Positions 20,575 through 23,360 of a stretch of 23,360 nucleotides of DNA are shown one piece after another. The position numbers and the translations under genes were made by a program. The DNA is from Discostella pseudostelligera (taxonomy: Eukaryota > Bacillariophyta > Thalassiosirophyceae > Thalassiosirales > Thalassiosiraceae), in contig JALLBK010000410.1 in the NCBI GenBank assembly GCA_036940085.1, positions 1-23,360 on the forward strand, in the 5' to 3' direction. The notes beneath the pieces are model-generated. The model worked only from the letters and a program-made list of their open reading frames with translations, made no database searches and was not told where the DNA came from. The stretch's first letter is position 1, and each line of letters starts with the position of its first letter.

Positions 20575-21819
20575 TTGAATTTATGGATGCTCTGGTGGCT
20601 CGAGACAACACGCGCGGAGGATGAGCACCAGACCACTAATGTCTATTTGAGTATGCGAGATGACAGGAGAATGGGTGTGGGGTCGCTATGTTAGGGAGAG
20701 ATATAGAGAAGGATCAATCACTACCACCCGCAGCGGCGGCGGCAAAATACTGGTCATGGTCGTCGATAGATGCGATGGCTGTGCGTAGTCGGGCTATTTT
20801 CGGGGCTTTCGGGGGCAGCAGGGGGCGCAAACGGGGTTCCCCCGAAGTAGCCGAAACGGTCATGCTGACGTCCGTTGAGCGGCTGTTGTGAGTTGTGAGT
20901 AGGAGTATCGAGTAGAGTATGAGCAGGTAGTTGGTGGGTTGAAGTACTGTGAAGTACTACTGAAATTAGTATCATTCGATTACAAAATAAATACTTAATA
21001 TTTTGTCGTCAATTGAAAATATCTTTGATTTACTTATTACTCTGGTCTGGCCGTATCACGTAATGCCTCCGCTCTCTCGCGCGCGCAATCCACAAATTCA
21101 CAACCCAGCGAGCACCCGCCCGCCCAGCATAGCAACAAGAAAACAGCACACAACCAGACACTACCTACGATACCAGGTCCAGCATAGAACCACAAGACCA
21201 AACAAACATCATCAACAACAACATCATCTTCATCGAGAGTTAAGAGGCAAGCGGAAGTAGATCAATGACCTCTGACCATGAAGAAACGTGTTTCCTGTCT
21301 CCTTCAACGATGCGACGTCAACATATTACATATTGTTGCCGGAAGTAGTGAGCAGTGACGACCAGTGACCACGCAAAGCGAGAAAGCTCTCAGAGATATT
21401 ATAAGAGTGGTGTGGAGGACCTAGCTAGAGACCTCTGCAACTGAGCCATCGAAAGGACCAATTCGACAAACAGAGAATCTTTATTTTTAACCCCTCTCGA
21501 CTCTGTATCCCTATCTACTATCTACCTATTATTTGAAGCAAGCAAGCTAAAGTTGCGTCACCATCCCTGGAAGATTCGGCACTCAACAGCACAACTTCCA
21601 TCAAGAAGATTCCTCCCACCGTATCAACGCGGCACTTATATGTCACTACGAATGGCTTAAAAGTTCTTGTCGGGCGATTAGATATGTGATGCCATTTTTG
21701 TCTCCCACCAAGTACGATCTCCCATTTCATTCTCATCACCACAAACTCTTTCGAGCATTATTTACGCTTCGATCGCATTGCCACGTTGCATAGAGATCAA
21801 ATACCAATACCATATTCTA
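20575..21819. other. Gene-poor region between SPT6 and the 172-residue gene
   Basis: No convincing gene in 1.2 kb. It should hold the SPT6 promoter on the left and the promoter and 5' UTR of the gene at 21820 on the right. A GC-rich imperfect inverted repeat occupies 20792-20852. About 21100-21240 is rich in CA, CAA and ACAAC, with few T runs, like a 5' UTR. TATAAGAG at 21400-21407 could be a TATA-type box. Small open frames here (for example 67 residues at 20688-20891) lack family features. Confidence 0.5.
20792..20852. repeat. GC-rich imperfect inverted repeat
   Basis: GGCTA (20792-20796) can pair with TAGCC (20848-20852), and TTCGGGGG (20808-20815) with CCCCCGAA (20839-20846), around a G-rich loop. 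The left arm also repeats the CGGGGC/TCGGGG theme twice. The block is much richer in G and C than its surroundings. Function unknown. Confidence 0.45.
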
Positions 21820-22338
21820 ATGACCATGATGGCAAAGTCAATGTCCGACAAAAACTGTGGGAGCGAGCAACTTCTAGATACTGCCGCCGAATTCATGACA
21901 AAACGTACCTTTGCATCACAGCAGAGGGAAAATGTCCAATTTTCATTGATGTCCGAGCTTCTAATCTGCGAATACCTTCCTCCCACCATGTTATGGTACA
22001 CCGATAAAGACTATCGAGAGTTCAAGCGAGAACTAAGAGCAGATATCCAATCCATTCGCAGACGATTGCGCGAGGCGACGACGATGATGGATGACAACAT
22101 AGTACTACCCAGTAACACTGACATCGAACACATACACATATTGTCTACTCAAGATATCATCGCGGCGAATCTGTGCAAATCACTCTCCATCCAAGCGGTG
22201 CTCGTCGAACAGAGTCGTCAGCGGATTTTGGGATATCATGATCCGGATCATCTTGCATCCTTGTATGAAAGTTTAACAAGAGAATCTCGCGAGAGAGCAC
22301 ATCGGCGAGGGACGTTTCATGATTTGAAGTTTGTCTGA
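21820..22338 (+). CDS. Small protein of a diatom-type family, function unknown
   Basis: A 172-residue protein from the first ATG of the frame (21820). Two blocks stand out. The first is PPTMLWYTDKDYREFKREL (about residues 54-72), an aromatic WYT-x3-DY pattern followed by an amphipathic helix. The second is about 123-166: IQAVLVEQSRQRILGYHDP, then a helix LASLYESLTRESRERA ending near GTFHDL. From memory, diatom genomes hold many short proteins with this pair of blocks (an acidic or aromatic W-Y-x-x-x-[DE]-[FY] segment, then VL-x-EQ-x-RQ...G...D and a Ser/Ala helix); no function is known to me. No signal peptide or membrane segment is seen. The upstream region to 21778 stays open in frame but has no ATG. 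Confidence 0.75.
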   Translation: MTMMAKSMSDKNCGSEQLLDTAAEFMTKRTFASQQRENVQFSLMSELLICEYLPPTMLWYTDKDYREFKRELRADIQSIRRRLREATTMMDDNIVLPSNTDIEHIHILSTQDIIAANLCKSLSIQAVLVEQSRQRILGYHDPDHLASLYESLTRESRERAHRRGTFHDLKFV

Positions 22339-22472
22339 GCTTCCTGGATTTGATGATACATAATGAATACCATGATGCTGGAGAACCATCGTTCATCGTC
22401 GTAGTCTGCCAAGCATGTTAAGTAATGTTTGACAAGATCATGCACCCATCACCCATCACCTATCATTTTCAT

Positions 22473-22600
22473 ATTATCATCCCCAAGAGCAAATGGTCGG
22501 ATAGATCATGTAGATTTTAATACGTTTGTAACTATGTATGGGCTTGTTCAATCTGTTTCTGAATACACTCATCTTTTTCTTCTCACCCGATAGGAGACTG
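22473..22600 (-). pseudogene. Degenerate duplicate of the 3' end of the neighbouring plastid-protein gene
   Basis: This stretch resembles 22622-22722, which covers the last codons and 3' flank of the gene at 22652-23245. Shared blocks include ATTATCATCCCC (22473-22484 and 22622-22633), TAACTATGTAT, TCAATCTG and CACCCG. The segment matching the stop codon is at 22532-22534 versus 22652-22654. The duplicate has an extra 29 bp before that point and a 1-bp deletion in the coding-like part, so its reading frame is broken: read on the minus strand it starts FSLLSGEKKKM against VSLLAGGKEML. Only about 25 codons are represented. The rest of 22339-22651 holds no other gene. Confidence 0.7.
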
Positions 22601-22651
22601 AATAGCATTCTCATATTCTCAATTATCATCCCCAAAAAGCAAATGTAGTAA

Positions 22652-23245
22652 CTATGTATCTGCTTTATCAATCTGCTTCTGAATTCTACTTAGCATTTCC
22701 TTTCCACCCGCTAGAAGACTAACGACAATATAAATCACGAAGAACCACTGTCCGAAACTGTTCTTGATACTCCCAGATTCCGACCCATCTTGTATTTCTC
22801 CTATTGGATTCGCCAATGTCGAGCTAGATAATTGCAAAGATGATAAGGAGGTGAACGACTTTGTGTTGGTTGTATATTGGTCTGGATGCAAAAATGATGC
22901 ACTGCCTCTTATTGATTCCGGGTCGGAAATGGCCAAACCATCATTATTCGAATACGATATTATGCTCATATCGAAGGAGTCAGCGGCATGAGATGGCAAG
23001 ATAGGGGTAGAAGCGATTATTGCTGCGGTGGTAATAGTCGAAGCACTCAGCAGGACCGGTCTGACCGATGCCGTTGCACGTGTCAACGAGTTGATTCCAT
23101 CATCCTCCTGCCACCGAACGAGATTCAATCTGGACTGGGTGGCGGCAGACCGATACTTGAACATTCGGTGAGACGGTAGTTGAAATCCTGTAACCGCAAT
23201 AGCCATGGCTAAAAGTGGTGTAATGAGGTGGTAGGAGGCTGTCAT
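22652..23245 (-). CDS. Plastid-targeted, probably thylakoid single-span protein, function unknown
   Basis: A 197-residue protein. Residues 1-20 form a signal peptide ending AVTG, with Phe at 21; a Phe right after the cleavage site is the hallmark of import into diatom (red-type complex) plastids. A basic Ser/Thr transit-like stretch follows (22-61). A second hydrophobic segment, about 62-84, ends at SHAAD, which looks like a thylakoid lumen cleavage site. The remaining Ser-rich stretch would lie in the lumen. The C terminus has one membrane span (GQWFFVIYIVVSLLAG, 165-180) and a short basic tail (KEMLSRIQKQIDKADT). This N-out, single-span arrangement resembles small accessory subunits of the photosystems, but I cannot assign it to a named subunit. 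ATG 23245 gives a complete signal peptide; Met14 is a weaker alternative. Confidence 0.82.
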   Translation of the reverse strand: MTASYHLITPLLAMAIAVTGFQLPSHRMFKYRSAATQSRLNLVRWQEDDGINSLTRATASVRPVLLSASTITTAAIIASTPILPSHAADSFDMSIISYSNNDGLAISDPESIRGSASFLHPDQYTTNTKSFTSLSSLQLSSSTLANPIGEIQDGSESGSIKNSFGQWFFVIYIVVSLLAGGKEMLSRIQKQIDKADT

Positions 23246-23360
23246 GTGGTGAGTGGAGTGACCGCCGATATCGAAATTCCGATAACTAGATAGGATGAAT
23301 CTAAAATAGGTTAATAATTGTGGCAGTCATAAATATTGTGCACACTACCATACAACTGGC

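Noticed and set aside
20688..20975. Small frames on both strands (67 and 73 residues)
   Set aside because: They overlap each other across the GC-rich inverted repeat, show no recognisable domain and have no splice or start context.
21003..21260. 85-residue plus-strand frame
   Set aside because: Its His/Gln/Arg-rich end comes from CA/CAA-rich DNA that looks like a 5' UTR; no family pattern is seen.
1..23360. tRNA genes, rRNA, CRISPR arrays, transposons, viral genes or toxin genes
   Set aside because: Reading both strands I found no cloverleaf box sequences, regular spacer arrays, transposase or integrase motifs, or terminal repeats that would support any of these.

Overview
The window is nuclear DNA of a photosynthetic heterokont, most likely a diatom and probably a centric one. 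The supporting evidence is mixed. Introns are short (73-242 bp) with GTGAGT/GTAAGT-type donors and AG acceptors. Genes are closely packed on both strands. One protein carries a plastid signal with a Phe directly after the predicted signal-peptide cleavage site. One small protein has the layout of a family I associate with diatoms. A roadblock dynein light chain is present, which fits a lineage that still makes flagellate cells. I see no tRNA, rRNA, CRISPR array, transposon or prokaryotic operon.

Layout, left to right. 1-680 is upstream DNA of a carbamoyl-phosphate synthase (CPS) gene; it holds a tight cluster of CRE-like ACGTCA/TGACGT boxes (422-485). 681-5897 (+) is the CPS gene, six exons by my reconstruction, about 1534 residues. 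6090-8180 (-) is a signal-anchored J-domain protein of the DnaJ-X type, with a 51-52 bp tandem repeat over its 5' end. 8438-10285 (-) is a MYND-finger protein with an Mss51-like C-terminal domain. A divergent intergenic region (10286-10718) with short dispersed repeats separates it from a 608-residue signal-peptide protein of unknown function (10719-12545, +). 12716-13072 (-) is a dynein roadblock light chain, head to head with a two-exon eEF1A lysine methyltransferase (13275-14019, +). 14114-20574 (-) is a four-exon SPT6 transcription elongation factor, about 2045 residues. 20575-21819 is mostly gene-free. 21820-22338 (+) is the small lineage-type protein. 22652-23245 (-) is a plastid, probably thylakoid, single-span protein; a broken copy of its last exon end lies just downstream.

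The genes do not form an obvious pathway. CPS makes carbamoyl phosphate from glutamine, bicarbonate and ATP, for the urea cycle or for pyrimidines. SPT6, the MYND protein, the methyltransferase and the DnaJ protein are housekeeping-type functions in transcription, translation and protein folding. I did not find a clear new multi-gene system. The points most worth a second look are the CRE cluster before CPS, the 608-residue protein, the truncated duplication beside the plastid gene, and the tandem repeat with E2F-like boxes.

All nine introns I could place sit between codons (phase 0). Exon joins come from reading frames and family similarity, not from transcripts.
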